From positions 1 through 64,000 of the forward strand of contig NZ_JACHXP010000012.1 of assembly GCF_014192215.1 (NCBI RefSeq): a DNA stretch of 64,000 bases, written 5' to 3'. The DNA comes from Halomonas cerina. Lineage in GTDB: Bacteria; Pseudomonadota; Gammaproteobacteria; Pseudomonadales; Halomonadaceae. Below, piece by piece: positions 7,884-17,083 of this stretch (positions are counted from its first letter, which is position 1; every line of letters begins with the position of its first letter). The notes beneath the pieces are model-generated. The model worked only from the letters and a program-made list of their open reading frames with translations, searched no databases and was not told where the DNA came from. The position numbers and the translations under genes are program-made.

Positions 7884-10715
7884 TCATGAGACCGCCTGCG
7901 GCTCGGCGCGACTCAGGCGGCAGGCGGCGTACTTGAACTCGGGGATCTTGCCGTCGGGATCCAGGGCCGGATTGGTCAAGATGTTGGCCGCCGCTTCCAC
8001 GTAACAGAAGGGCACGAACACCAGCCCCGCCGGCATCGACGGGTCAACCCGCGCCGTGAGGGTGATCGCCCCGCGCCTCGTGGTGATGGTGACGGGGTCC
8101 CCCGGCGCCAGGTGCAGGCGCGACAGCTCGGCCGGGGCCAGGCTGGCCACCGCCTCGGGTTCCAAGGCATCGAGCACCCGGGCCCGGCGCGTCATGGAGC
8201 CGGTATGCCAGTGCTCGAGCTGACGCCCGGTGGTCAGCACCGTGGGGTACTCCGCGTCGACCGGCTCGTCCGGCGGCAACGGCCGGGTGGGGGCGAACCG
8301 CGCCCGGCCGCCGGCACGCGGGAAGGCATCACTGAACACCACATCGGCCCCGGGGGCATCGTCAGCGGCACAGGGGTAGGTCACCGAGTCCTCCCGTTCC
8401 AGGCGCGCCCAGCTGATATGGTCCAGTGACGCCATGCCGCGTTTCATCTCGGCGAAGACCTCGCGGGGGTGCGTATAGTCCCAGCCCAGGCCGAAGCGTC
8501 GGGCAATCTCCTGGATGATCCACCAGTCGGGTTTCGCCTCGCCGGGCAAGGGCACGGCGGCGCGGCCCAGCTGGACCTGGCGGTTGGTATTGGTGACGCT
8601 GCCCTCCTTCTCCGGCCAGGCGGAGGCCGGCAAAATGATGTCGGCGAACTGGGCGGTCTCGGTGACGAACAGGTCCTGCACCACCAGGTGCTCGAGCCTG
8701 CCCAAGGCCGCCCGGGCATGGTCGAGATCCGGGTCGGACATCGCCGGGTTCTCGCCCTGGATGTACATGCCCTTGATGGTCCCGGCCGTAATGGCCTCCA
8801 TGATCTCCACCACGGTAAGGCCGGGCTTGTCGTCCAGCGGCGTGGCCCACAGTTCCTCGAAGGCAGCACGCACCTGGGCGTCGGTCACCGGCTGGTAGTC
8901 GGGCAGGACCATGGGGATCAGGCCGGCATCCGAGGCCCCCTGGACATTGTTCTGGCCGCGCAGCGGATGCAGCCCGGTCCCGGGGCGGCCGATATGGCCG
9001 CAGGCCAGGGCCAGCGAGATCAGGCAGCGGGCATTGTCGGTGCCGTGGACGTGCTGGGAGATGCCCATGCCCCAGAAGATCATCGCCCGCTCTGCCCTCG
9101 CGAAGAGCCGGGCGATCTCGCGGATGGTCTCGGGGGCCACCCCGCAAAGACCGGTCATCGCCTCCGGGGTCATGTCCCCCACATGGGCCTGGAGGGCCGC
9201 GAAGCCCTCGGTATGGGCCTCGATATAGGCCTGATCGAAGAGGCCTTCCGTCACGATGACGTTGAGCATGGCGTTGTAGAGCGCCACGTCCCCGCCCGGG
9301 GTAAACCGCACGCTGCGGTGGGCGTAGGCATCCAGCGCCTGGCCACGCGGATCGAGGATGATCAGCTTGGTGCCGTTACGGGCCGCCTGCTTGAAGTAGG
9401 TGGCCGCCACCGGGTGGTTCACCGCCGGGTTGCAGCCGGTCAGGAGCACCACGTCGGCCTCGAGCGCCTGCATGAACGAGGCGGTCACCGCGCCCGAGCC
9501 GAGGCACTCCATCAGCGCCGCCACCGAGCTCGCGTGACACAGCCGGGTACAGTGGTCGACATGGTTGCTGCCGAAGCCGGTGCGCACCAGCTTCTGGAAC
9601 AGCCAGGCCTCCTCGTTGGAGCACTTGGCGCTGCCGAAGCCGGCCAGGGCGTCGGGGCCGTGCGCCGCCTTGAGTCGCGTGAGGCCGTCGGCGGCGAGAT
9701 CCAGGGCCTCGTCCCAGCTGGCCTCGCGGAAATGGCTGAGGGGATGGGCCGGGTCGAAATCGGGATCGAGCCCCTTGGCCACCCCGGGGCGGCGAATCAG
9801 CGGCCGGGTGAGACGCGCGGAGTGGTTCGGGTAGTCGAAGCCGAAGCGCCCCTTCACGCACAGGCGGTTCTGGTTCGAGGGCCCGTCGCGGCCCTCGACG
9901 AAGAGGATGGCATCGTCCTTGATGTGGTAGGTGAGCTGGCAGCCCACGCCGCAGTAGGGACAGACCGAGTCGACCTGGCGATCGGCCACCTTGGAGTCGC
10001 CGCGGCCCGCGGCATCGACCAGGGTCGCGGGCATCAGCGCTCCGGTGGGACAGGCCTGGACGCACTCGCCGCAGGCCACGCAGGTGCTCGCGCCCATGGG
10101 GTCGTCGAAGTCGAAGACGATCTTCGAGGCGGCCCCCCGGTGGGCCAGGCCGATGACGTCGTTGCCCTGCACCTCGCGGCAGGCCCGCACGCAGAGGTTG
10201 CATTCGATACAGGCGTCGAGGTTGACGTTCATCGCCGAATGGGTGGCGTCATGGACCAGGGAGCCGGCCCGGGGCGTCACATGGTGGACGGTGGGCGTCT
10301 CACGCTCGGCCCGGGATGGCCAGCGCACGCGGGCTGCGGTGGCGTCGATGGCCAGTGCATCGGCCATGGCCCAGAAGTGGCTCGAACGATCGGGCGCGTC
10401 GTCGCGCTCGGGCTGGTCGGCGATCAGCAGCTCCATCACCCCCTTCCGGGCGGTGCGGGCCCGCTCGGAGCTGGCACTCTTGACCACCATGCCGGGGGCG
10501 GCCTCGCGCAGACAGCTCGCCGCCAGCACGCGCTCGCCGTCAATCTCCACCATGCAGGCGCGACAGTTGCCGTCACTGCGATAGCCGGGGGCATCCTTGA
10601 AGCACAGGTGCGGGATGGTCTCACCGGCGCGCTTGGCCACCTGCCACAGGGTCTCGCCGGGGAAGGCGCTCACTTCCACGCCATCCAAGGTCAGGGAAAA
10701 GGTCTGTTCACTCAT
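7884..10715 (-). CDS. fdsA: NAD-dependent formate dehydrogenase alpha subunit (molybdenum, Fe-S)
   Basis: This is the catalytic subunit oxidising formate to CO2 in the cytoplasm. Domains in order are an N-terminal 2Fe-2S domain (GNCRACMVEIDGER near residue 50), two 4Fe-4S clusters (CIECNLCVRAC near 165 and CVACGECVQACP near 210), a further 4Fe-4S motif (CPYCGVGC near 250), then the molybdopterin domains. The motif CTRLCHASS carries the cysteine that aligns with the selenocysteine of E. coli FdhF and should ligate molybdenum. The start at 10715 is preferred to ATG 10721 because GGGAG is six bases before it but touches the earlier ATG. It lies 11 bases after fdsB. Its likely job here is disposal of formate from demethylation-derived formaldehyde. 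Confidence 0.95.
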   Translation of the reverse strand: MSEQTFSLTLDGVEVSAFPGETLWQVAKRAGETIPHLCFKDAPGYRSDGNCRACMVEIDGERVLAASCLREAAPGMVVKSASSERARTARKGVMELLIADQPERDDAPDRSSHFWAMADALAIDATAARVRWPSRAERETPTVHHVTPRAGSLVHDATHSAMNVNLDACIECNLCVRACREVQGNDVIGLAHRGAASKIVFDFDDPMGASTCVACGECVQACPTGALMPATLVDAAGRGDSKVADRQVDSVCPYCGVGCQLTYHIKDDAILFVEGRDGPSNQNRLCVKGRFGFDYPNHSARLTRPLIRRPGVAKGLDPDFDPAHPLSHFREASWDEALDLAADGLTRLKAAHGPDALAGFGSAKCSNEEAWLFQKLVRTGFGSNHVDHCTRLCHASSVAALMECLGSGAVTASFMQALEADVVLLTGCNPAVNHPVAATYFKQAARNGTKLIILDPRGQALDAYAHRSVRFTPGGDVALYNAMLNVIVTEGLFDQAYIEAHTEGFAALQAHVGDMTPEAMTGLCGVAPETIREIARLFARAERAMIFWGMGISQHVHGTDNARCLISLALACGHIGRPGTGLHPLRGQNNVQGASDAGLIPMVLPDYQPVTDAQVRAAFEELWATPLDDKPGLTVVEIMEAITAGTIKGMYIQGENPAMSDPDLDHARAALGRLEHLVVQDLFVTETAQFADIILPASAWPEKEGSVTNTNRQVQLGRAAVPLPGEAKPDWWIIQEIARRFGLGWDYTHPREVFAEMKRGMASLDHISWARLEREDSVTYPCAADDAPGADVVFSDAFPRAGGRARFAPTRPLPPDEPVDAEYPTVLTTGRQLEHWHTGSMTRRARVLDALEPEAVASLAPAELSRLHLAPGDPVTITTRRGAITLTARVDPSMPAGLVFVPFCYVEAAANILTNPALDPDGKIPEFKYAACRLSRAEPQAVS

Positions 10716-10726
10716 GTTCATCTCCC

Positions 10727-12445
10727 TTACCCCTTGACGATCACGTTGTGGCCGGCGAGCTCACCGCGGAAGTCCCGCAGCAGCCCCAGCACCGGATTGG
10801 GCGCCGCCTGCCCCAGACCACAGATAGAGGCGTCCATCATCACCTGGGACAGCCGTTCGAGCTCGGCGACCTGCCACTCGTCGCGCTCGAGCAGCGTCAG
10901 CATCTTCTCGGTGCCTACCCGGCACGGGGTGCACTGGCCGCAGGACTCGTCGGCGAAGAAGGCCAACAGGTTGGTGGCCACCAACCTGAGGTCATCCTGG
11001 TCGGAGAGCACGATGATGGCCGCCGAGCCGATGAAGCAGCCCGCCTCCTGCAGGGTATCGAAGTCCAGCGGGATATCGGCCTTGCTGGCCGGCAGGATGC
11101 CGCCGGAGGCGCCACCGGGCAGGTAACCGGCCAGCCGGTGGCCCTCGGCCATGCCGCCGCAGTACTCCTCGATGAGTTCGGTGAGAGTGATGCCGGCGGG
11201 TGCCAGATGCACGCCAGGTCGGCGGACGCGGCCGGATACCGAGAAGCTGCGAAGCCCCCGGCGACCGTGGCGGCCATGGCCGGCGAACCAGTCGGCGCCG
11301 CGCTGCCGGATCAACGGGATCCAGTAGACGGTCTCGACATTGTTGACCAGGGTCGGACGGCCGAAGAGCCCGCGCTGGGCGACGAAGGGCGGGCGGTGGC
11401 GCGGCTTGCCCGGCTTGCCCTCCAGCGACTCGATCATCGCCGACTCCTCACCGCAGATGTAGGCTCCCGCGCCGCGGCGCAGCACGATATAGCCCGGATC
11501 GCTCAAGCCGGCCGTCTCGAGTTCGGCGATGGCCTCGCGCAGCACCCGATGCAGGCCGGGATATTCATCACGCAGGTAGATATACAGTGCCTCGGCCTCC
11601 ACGGCCCAGGCGCTGACCAGGGCCCCCTCAAGGAAGCGATGCGGCGAGCGTTCGAGGTAGTAGCGATCCTTGAAGGTGCCGGGTTCGCCCTCGTCGGCGT
11701 TGATGGCGCAATAGCGCGGGCCAGGCTCGGCCCGCACGAACTGCCACTTCTTGAAGGTCGGGAAGCCGGCGCCACCCAGCCCGCGCAGCCCCGAGGCTTC
11801 GAGCATCTTGGTCAGCGTCTCGACCGTCACCTGGCCGGCACGGCAATCGGCGAGCAGCCCGTAGCCGCCCTCGCCGCGATAGTCCTCCAGACGCTGCCAG
11901 ACGATCGCCTCGGGATGGTAGTGACCGGTATCGACCACCGCCTCGACGCCCTCGCGCGTCGCGTACAGCACATGATGGTGCCCCACTTCCACCACCGGGG
12001 CCGTGTCGCAACGCCCCATACAGGGCGCACGAATCACCCGCACTCGCGCCGGGTCGGCGCCCGCTGCCAGCTCGGCCTCGAGCGTGGCGGCCCCGGCCAG
12101 CTGGCAGGAGAGCGAGTCACAGACCCGGACCGTCGTCTCCGGCGGCGGCACCTGGTCGTCGTGGACCACGTCGAAGTGGGCATAGAAGGTGGCGGTCTCG
12201 TAGACCGCGGCCATCGGCAGGTTCATGTAGGCGGCCAGCGCCCGGAGGTTCAGCAGGGACAGGTGGCCATGGGCATCCTGGAGGGCATGCAGGTGCTCGA
12301 TCAGCAGGTCGCGCCGCTGCAAGCCGGGCTGCTCCCGCTCGTCACCGAGCAGCTGGCGAAGCGCCGCCAGGGCAACGGGGGGGAAGTCACGGCCACGCGG
12401 CTTGCCGCGGTGGCGACGCTTGGGAGTGACGGTCTCGACGGTCAT
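10727..12445 (-). CDS. fdsB: Formate dehydrogenase gamma-beta fusion subunit (NuoE-NuoF like)
   Basis: This is the NADH-forming diaphorase part of soluble formate dehydrogenase. In the 572 residues the first 155 or so resemble the gamma/NuoE thioredoxin-like 2Fe-2S protein (CDSLSCQLAG and CMGRCDTAP supply four cysteines). The rest is the beta/NuoF protein with the FMN/NAD region (GLGGAGFPTFKKW, then GAGAYICGEESAMIESLEG) and a C-terminal 4Fe-4S motif (CGQCTPCRVGTEKM...CGLG). In many fds operons these are two genes, fdsG and fdsB; here they form one open frame. It heads the operon. A GAG and an AACAAC stretch precede the ATG. The gene symbol is by analogy. Confidence 0.93.
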   Translation of the reverse strand: MTVETVTPKRRHRGKPRGRDFPPVALAALRQLLGDEREQPGLQRRDLLIEHLHALQDAHGHLSLLNLRALAAYMNLPMAAVYETATFYAHFDVVHDDQVPPPETTVRVCDSLSCQLAGAATLEAELAAGADPARVRVIRAPCMGRCDTAPVVEVGHHHVLYATREGVEAVVDTGHYHPEAIVWQRLEDYRGEGGYGLLADCRAGQVTVETLTKMLEASGLRGLGGAGFPTFKKWQFVRAEPGPRYCAINADEGEPGTFKDRYYLERSPHRFLEGALVSAWAVEAEALYIYLRDEYPGLHRVLREAIAELETAGLSDPGYIVLRRGAGAYICGEESAMIESLEGKPGKPRHRPPFVAQRGLFGRPTLVNNVETVYWIPLIRQRGADWFAGHGRHGRRGLRSFSVSGRVRRPGVHLAPAGITLTELIEEYCGGMAEGHRLAGYLPGGASGGILPASKADIPLDFDTLQEAGCFIGSAAIIVLSDQDDLRLVATNLLAFFADESCGQCTPCRVGTEKMLTLLERDEWQVAELERLSQVMMDASICGLGQAAPNPVLGLLRDFRGELAGHNVIVKG

Positions 12446-12569
12446 GGCAGGCTCGTTGTTCTCGTGGGTACTACCTTTTCTCGCATGTTGGCACCGGCCC
12501 CAAGCCGGGGCAATGCTTCATCGGCTGTCACGTGAGCGCGTTGGCATGCGAGTGTCGCTATCAGCTAGG

Positions 12570-12950
12570 CTAGCCCATCTCTACCGCCGCATAGGCCACC
12601 ATCTCGACGCGCATCGCCTCCCGGGCGAAACCGGAGACGATGATGGCGGCTCGGTTGGGGTAGGGCTCGCGCACGTACTCGGCATAGACCCGGTTGACCG
12701 TGGCCAGGTCCTCTCGGGCGGTGACGTAGATCAGCACCTGGGTCAGGGCCTCCATGCCGGCGCCGGCCTTCTCCAGGATGTGGGCCAGGTTATCCAGGGT
12801 CTGGCGGGTCTGGGCTTCGATACCGCCCTCGACCACCTCGCCATCGGCGCCGATGGGAATCTGGGCGGTGAAGAGGATGCCGTTGCCGACAACGGCCCAT
12901 TCCAGGGGCGCCTTAGAGGCGAAAAGATCGGTGCTCACGGGGTGAATCAT
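12570..12950 (-). CDS. RidA/YER057c/UK114 family protein
   Basis: This 126-residue protein has the RidA fold length and pattern (GNGILFTAQIPIG near residue 24, a C-terminal VEMVAYA segment). RidA proteins hydrolyse reactive enamine/imine intermediates; catabolic paralogues often act on pathway-specific imines. The canonical RidA arginine that binds the substrate carboxylate is expected near residue 105; an Arg is present in EAMRVEMVA. It is the last gene of a co-oriented run of six (aldehyde dehydrogenase to RidA), 15 bases after the DUF3726 gene. The pathway substrate is unknown. It may deal with an imine formed by oxidation of an amine taken up by the neighbouring carrier. Confidence 0.88.
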   Translation of the reverse strand: MIHPVSTDLFASKAPLEWAVVGNGILFTAQIPIGADGEVVEGGIEAQTRQTLDNLAHILEKAGAGMEALTQVLIYVTAREDLATVNRVYAEYVREPYPNRAAIIVSGFAREAMRVEMVAYAAVEMG

Positions 12951-12965
12951 CGGTGATGTCTCGTG

Positions 12966-13733
12966 TCAGTCGTTGTCGTTGGTGCCGGCGCCGGCACCCT
13001 CACGGGAGGCCTCGGTGGCCTCCACCAGCATGCGGTTGGCGAGTTGCTTGAGGCGTTCCCAGACGGCCTCGTCGACCTCGATGCCCTCCGCCAGGGATCG
13101 GTGGCGGCAGGCCAGCAGGTCCGCTTCGTCGTGACGCGCCAGCAGGTCGTAGCGATAGTCCGAACGCATCGCCGGCAGCAAATCGACGTGGTTGGCCATC
13201 ACCAGGGTGATGCCGTCGTTGGGCTCGTTCTCTTCCGGGATCTCGTGGACCGCGTAGACGCGGATCTCCGGTGCCGAGCCATTGGCCCGGAAGCCGACGA
13301 CCTGCTCGGTCAGCGGCTGCTGGGCGTTGCGCCAGAAGGCGGTGACATTCATGCCGCGGCCCGCCAAGCGGGCCAGGTAGCCCATGATCAGCTGGCGGTT
13401 GTGGCAGTGACGGATCTTGGTCACCGAGAGCCCCCGGGCACGGGCCTTGGCGAAGCCGAGCTCCAAGGCCAGGGTGGAGCTTCTCAGCACGCTCTGGCCA
13501 TGGCCGTCGACCACCGCCAGATCGCCATCCTGGTAGAGCACGCTGGGCAGCTCATCGGGATCGTCGTCGAGCAGGAAGTCCAGGCCTCGGTTCAGGGCGG
13601 CCAGGCCGCCGAGGCCAAAGCACTGCATCCAGGCGACCATGTCGGCGGCATCCGCCGCGTCGCCTTCCTCGAAGCCCATGCCAATGAAGGCCTTGCGGCA
13701 CAGACCCTGCAACTCGTTATAGGACGCCTTCAT
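12966..13733 (-). CDS. DUF3726 family protein, LDH2-like fold suspected
   Basis: This 255-residue protein resembles the uncharacterised DUF3726 family. Its N-terminus (a helix, a G.EEGDA.DAADMVAWMQ stretch, then GLGGL..LNRGL) has the pattern of the LDH2/malate-lactate dehydrogenase family, where a ligand-binding lobe follows an N-terminal helical hairpin. The usual longer LDH2 C-terminal half is absent (LDH2 enzymes are about 330-360 residues). A GGGAG site lies eight bases before the ATG, which overlaps the stop of the 583-residue gene as ATGA. It is followed by RidA. The family name is recalled with moderate confidence; catalytic activity is not established. Confidence 0.72.
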   Translation of the reverse strand: MKASYNELQGLCRKAFIGMGFEEGDAADAADMVAWMQCFGLGGLAALNRGLDFLLDDDPDELPSVLYQDGDLAVVDGHGQSVLRSSTLALELGFAKARARGLSVTKIRHCHNRQLIMGYLARLAGRGMNVTAFWRNAQQPLTEQVVGFRANGSAPEIRVYAVHEIPEENEPNDGITLVMANHVDLLPAMRSDYRYDLLARHDEADLLACRHRSLAEGIEVDEAVWERLKQLANRMLVEATEASREGAGAGTNDND

Positions 13734-15481
13734 GGTGTGTCTCCCACCCCTTGGTCTCGTTCATGCATGATGCCTTCGGGCTCCAGCGGGAAGCTCCAGT
13801 CATCGAAGTCGGCCAGGTCCCGGGGTTCGGCGTTGAGTTCCTCCACCAGCGGTGCCCCCTGGAAGAGGGTGATACGCACCCAGCGGTCGGACTTGGGATC
13901 GAAGCGGCTGGCCCCGAAGAACGCCAGCTTGGTGCGTAGCAGGTGCATGGGCTTCATGTCCCGATGCCAGAGGTTGGCACGAATTTCCCCGTAGGGCGTC
14001 TCGGCCATGGTCTGGATGCGCCGCACGATGTCCTTGTGCCGCGGATGGGCGATCAAAAACTCCACCACCAGCGCGCGGGGATGGGCATCGAGGAAGTCGC
14101 TCAAGGCCGCATGGGTACGGCTGACGCGAGGCGCGATGGCCAGCGGCAGTTCCTTCTCGGCGCCGGGCTCGACGCCACGCACGCCGAGCCGGGGTTCCTC
14201 CTTCTCGGCGGAACGATACCAGAACCAGTGACGCGCCTCGGGCTGCGTGAAGTCCTCGGCCAGGGCCCAGTCGTCATGAGTCTCGATCAGCTGCTTGAGC
14301 CGCACCAGGGGCATGTCCGGGGTCAGTTCCAGGCGCTCGTCGGTGCCCATCCGATCCTCCAGGGCATCGACCCGCTCGGGATACAGTTCGATCAGCAGAG
14401 TATTGACCAGCTCCTGGGCCTCCAACGGCAGGGTGCGTGCGCTCCAGGCCACCAGCTGCTGCCAGAGATCGGCCTCCAGCGGCACTTCCTCGAGCCAGGC
14501 GATCACTTCCGGCAATGCCGCCACCGTGGCGGCATTGCGCGCGCCCTGCTCGGCGTCCTCGGTGACCGTCTGGGCCAAGTGGTGCATCGCGCGTCGAGTG
14601 AGCTCGATCAGCCGCCGGCGGCTTTCCTCGTCCGGCGCCTGGCCCAGCGCCAACGCCAGGGCAGTCTCCCGGCACAGCACCCACTGCTGGATCAGCTGGG
14701 GATGGTTGATCAGGAAAGGGGCCATACCCAGGCCGGTGGAGTTGCCGATGCCCAGATAGCGGCGCAGTTCGGTGGCCATAGGCACCGCGCTCTCGGGCGC
14801 CTGGCAGCGGGCGATATGTTCGACCTGCTCGATGGAGAAGTGGCGCAGCAGGTAGACCGCTAGCATCTGGGCCGAGAAGGGTCGGTGGAAGTCGGGGTTG
14901 TCCTGCAGGCGCACGAAGTCGGCGATGCCGAACTTGCCGTTGCCGTAGACCGCCGTGGTCCGGTAGAGGTAGCCGACCCGTGTTAGCCCGGCCGGGTCGG
15001 GCTGGCGGCCGGTCGACAGCGCCGCCACGAAATGGGCGAAGTTGCGCAGGCTGCGGTTGGCGCGCGACAACACCAGCAGGCGCGGGTGCTGCCGTCCGGC
15101 CTCCTGAAGCGGCACGTTGGCCGCCATCTGCTCGAGCAGGGCGTCGTCCACGTCGCCCTCGACCACCCCGAAGGTGACGTCCCAGGCCTGGGCGATCACC
15201 CGGTCGGAACGCTGGTCGTCCTCGAGGTGCTGGGAGAAGATCACCCCGTGATAGCGGCCCTGGGGCGTCTGCAGCCGATAGATGGCGATGCCGTGACCCT
15301 GGGCGTTCAGATCGAAGCGGGTGCGGCTGATCTGCCAGCGCTGGCGTGCCATCTGGCGGACCAGGCTGCGCACGAAGCTGAGGCGACTGGCCGGCAGGCT
15401 GCCTAGCCGTTCCAGTTGCATGACCTCGTCAGCGGGGCGCAGCGGGGCCGGCAGGATCGTCGGGGTGGCGAACTCAACCAT
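13730..15481 (-). CDS. Conserved-looking 583-residue protein of unknown function
   Basis: No family was recognised. The product is soluble, without a signal peptide or membrane segment, and rich in Arg, Glu and Leu. Notable stretches are YGNGKFGIADF near residue 178, a glycine-rich GIGNSTGLGMAPFLINHPQL near residue 247 and a C-terminal RDLADFDDWSFPLEP. AAGGAG lies seven bases before the ATG. The start overlaps the BCCT carrier gene by eight bases and its stop overlaps the DUF3726 gene as ATGA, so expression is tightly coupled. The context (carrier, dehydrogenase, RidA) suggests a catabolic enzyme or assembly factor for the same substrate; this is inference only. Confidence 0.85.
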   Translation of the reverse strand: MVEFATPTILPAPLRPADEVMQLERLGSLPASRLSFVRSLVRQMARQRWQISRTRFDLNAQGHGIAIYRLQTPQGRYHGVIFSQHLEDDQRSDRVIAQAWDVTFGVVEGDVDDALLEQMAANVPLQEAGRQHPRLLVLSRANRSLRNFAHFVAALSTGRQPDPAGLTRVGYLYRTTAVYGNGKFGIADFVRLQDNPDFHRPFSAQMLAVYLLRHFSIEQVEHIARCQAPESAVPMATELRRYLGIGNSTGLGMAPFLINHPQLIQQWVLCRETALALALGQAPDEESRRRLIELTRRAMHHLAQTVTEDAEQGARNAATVAALPEVIAWLEEVPLEADLWQQLVAWSARTLPLEAQELVNTLLIELYPERVDALEDRMGTDERLELTPDMPLVRLKQLIETHDDWALAEDFTQPEARHWFWYRSAEKEEPRLGVRGVEPGAEKELPLAIAPRVSRTHAALSDFLDAHPRALVVEFLIAHPRHKDIVRRIQTMAETPYGEIRANLWHRDMKPMHLLRTKLAFFGASRFDPKSDRWVRITLFQGAPLVEELNAEPRDLADFDDWSFPLEPEGIMHERDQGVGDTP

Positions 15482-17063
15482 GGAGAGGCTCCTTGGGACG
15501 ACGAGAGGTCAATCCCTGGGCCCTGGCCATGGCATAGGCCGCCTGGGGACCGGTCCACAGCGAGGGCAGCAAGACCAGTGACACCGGAATCGCGGTAATC
15601 ACGATGAACTGCTGAAGGACACTGATCTGGCCCGCTCCCATATAGAGCAGGATCCCCGCCATCAGTGCCATGGCGATGCCCCAGAAGGCACGGACCAGGG
15701 CGTCGGGCTGGTCGTGGCCGGAGCCCACCACGGCGATGGCATAGCTCATCGAGTCCCCGGTGGTGGCGACGAAGATAGTGGTCAGCACCAGGATGGCCAG
15801 GGCCATCAGGGTGCCCCCCGGGAGGGCCTGGGCCACGGTGAGGGTGGCGACATCGAACTGGAAGTTGTTCAGCGCCTCGGTGAGATCGATCATCCCGGTC
15901 AACTGGAAGTGGATCCCCGAGCCGCCGAGCAGGGTGAACCAGACCGTGGTGGCGATGGGCGCCATGACCGCCACGGCGAGGATCATCTGGCGGATGGTTC
16001 GCCCGCGGGAGATGCGCGCCACGAAGATCGCCATCAAGGGGCCATAGCCGATGAACCAGGCGAAGAAGAACACCGTCCACCACTGCATCCACCAGGCTGG
16101 CGCCGTCTCGGCGGTCATGGTGGCCATGGTGAAGAAGGAGGTCAGGTATTCGCCGAAGCCCTGGGTGAAGGCATTGGTCAGAAACAGCGTGGGCCCGAAG
16201 AGGAAGATCACCGCGGCGATGGCCAGGGCCAGGAAGACATTGAACCGGCTGAGCCACTGGATGCCCCGGTGGATGCCGGTCACCGCGGAGGTGACATAGA
16301 CGGCGGCCAGCGCCACCAGGATCACCAGTTGGGTGGCGTAACCGGCCGGCAGGCCCAGCAACTCGTGCAGGCCGAAGCTCACCTGGGTGGCCAGAAAACC
16401 GATGGGGCCCACGGTGCCGGCGACCACGGCGATCACGCACAGGGCGTCGACCACGCCACCGAGGGCGCCGCTCATGACCCGTTCGCCGAGCACCGGGTAA
16501 AGCAGGGTGCGCGGCTGCAGGGGTTGCCCCTTATCGTAGTGGGCATGGGCTAGCACGATGGCGGTCAACGAGCCGAGTACCGCCCAGGCCAGAAAGCCCC
16601 AATGCATGAAGGACTGGGCCAGGGCACCGGCCACGGCCTCGGCGGTGCCCGCCTGGGTATCGAAGGTCGGTGGCGTCACCACGAAGTGATAGACCGGTTC
16701 ACCGGCGGCGAAGAAGACGCCGCCTCCGGCCAGCAGGGTGCACATGATGATCGACAGCCACTTGAAGGTGCTGATCTCCGGGGTCGCACGGTTGCCGATC
16801 CTGGCGCTGGCAGCCGGTGACACGGCCACGCCTAGGCCGATGAAGAAGGTCAGCAGCAACAGCAGCTGGAAATAGGACCCCAGCGTGCTGGCGGTCCAGG
16901 CGAAGCCGGCACCGATCGCGTTCGCCACCATGTCGATGTCATACAGCGACAGGGCGACGAACAGCACGATGAAGCCCACACTGAGACCGAGGACGATGGG
17001 ATCCCCCAGCCGAGGCTCCTTGGCGGCCCGGGCCGCCTGGGTAGCGATGTTATCTTGTGTCAT
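15474..17063 (-). CDS. BCCT family transporter with atypical aromatic box
   Basis: This 529-residue inner-membrane carrier has about 12 transmembrane segments and belongs to the betaine-carnitine-choline family (the conserved ARISRGRTIRQ after TM8 is clear). In the TM8 region it reads WTVFFFAWFIGYGP where betaine and choline carriers have WTxFYWAWWISWSPF, so two or three of the box tryptophans are replaced by Phe and Tyr. The substrate is therefore probably not plain glycine betaine, though an amine or zwitterion is likely. No long C-terminal osmosensory tail is present. It lies 68 bases downstream of the M19 homologue and overlaps the 583-residue gene. Its leader holds an AACAACAA motif and a hairpin. 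Confidence 0.9.
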   Translation of the reverse strand: MTQDNIATQAARAAKEPRLGDPIVLGLSVGFIVLFVALSLYDIDMVANAIGAGFAWTASTLGSYFQLLLLLTFFIGLGVAVSPAASARIGNRATPEISTFKWLSIIMCTLLAGGGVFFAAGEPVYHFVVTPPTFDTQAGTAEAVAGALAQSFMHWGFLAWAVLGSLTAIVLAHAHYDKGQPLQPRTLLYPVLGERVMSGALGGVVDALCVIAVVAGTVGPIGFLATQVSFGLHELLGLPAGYATQLVILVALAAVYVTSAVTGIHRGIQWLSRFNVFLALAIAAVIFLFGPTLFLTNAFTQGFGEYLTSFFTMATMTAETAPAWWMQWWTVFFFAWFIGYGPLMAIFVARISRGRTIRQMILAVAVMAPIATTVWFTLLGGSGIHFQLTGMIDLTEALNNFQFDVATLTVAQALPGGTLMALAILVLTTIFVATTGDSMSYAIAVVGSGHDQPDALVRAFWGIAMALMAGILLYMGAGQISVLQQFIVITAIPVSLVLLPSLWTGPQAAYAMARAQGLTSRRPKEPLHG

Positions 17064-17083
17064 GTCATTGGCCTATGTTAGCC

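Noticed and set aside
8469-11126. 885-codon open frame opposite fdsA
   Set aside because: It lies wholly antisense to the formate dehydrogenase genes and its composition is that of a shadow frame created by high GC third positions.
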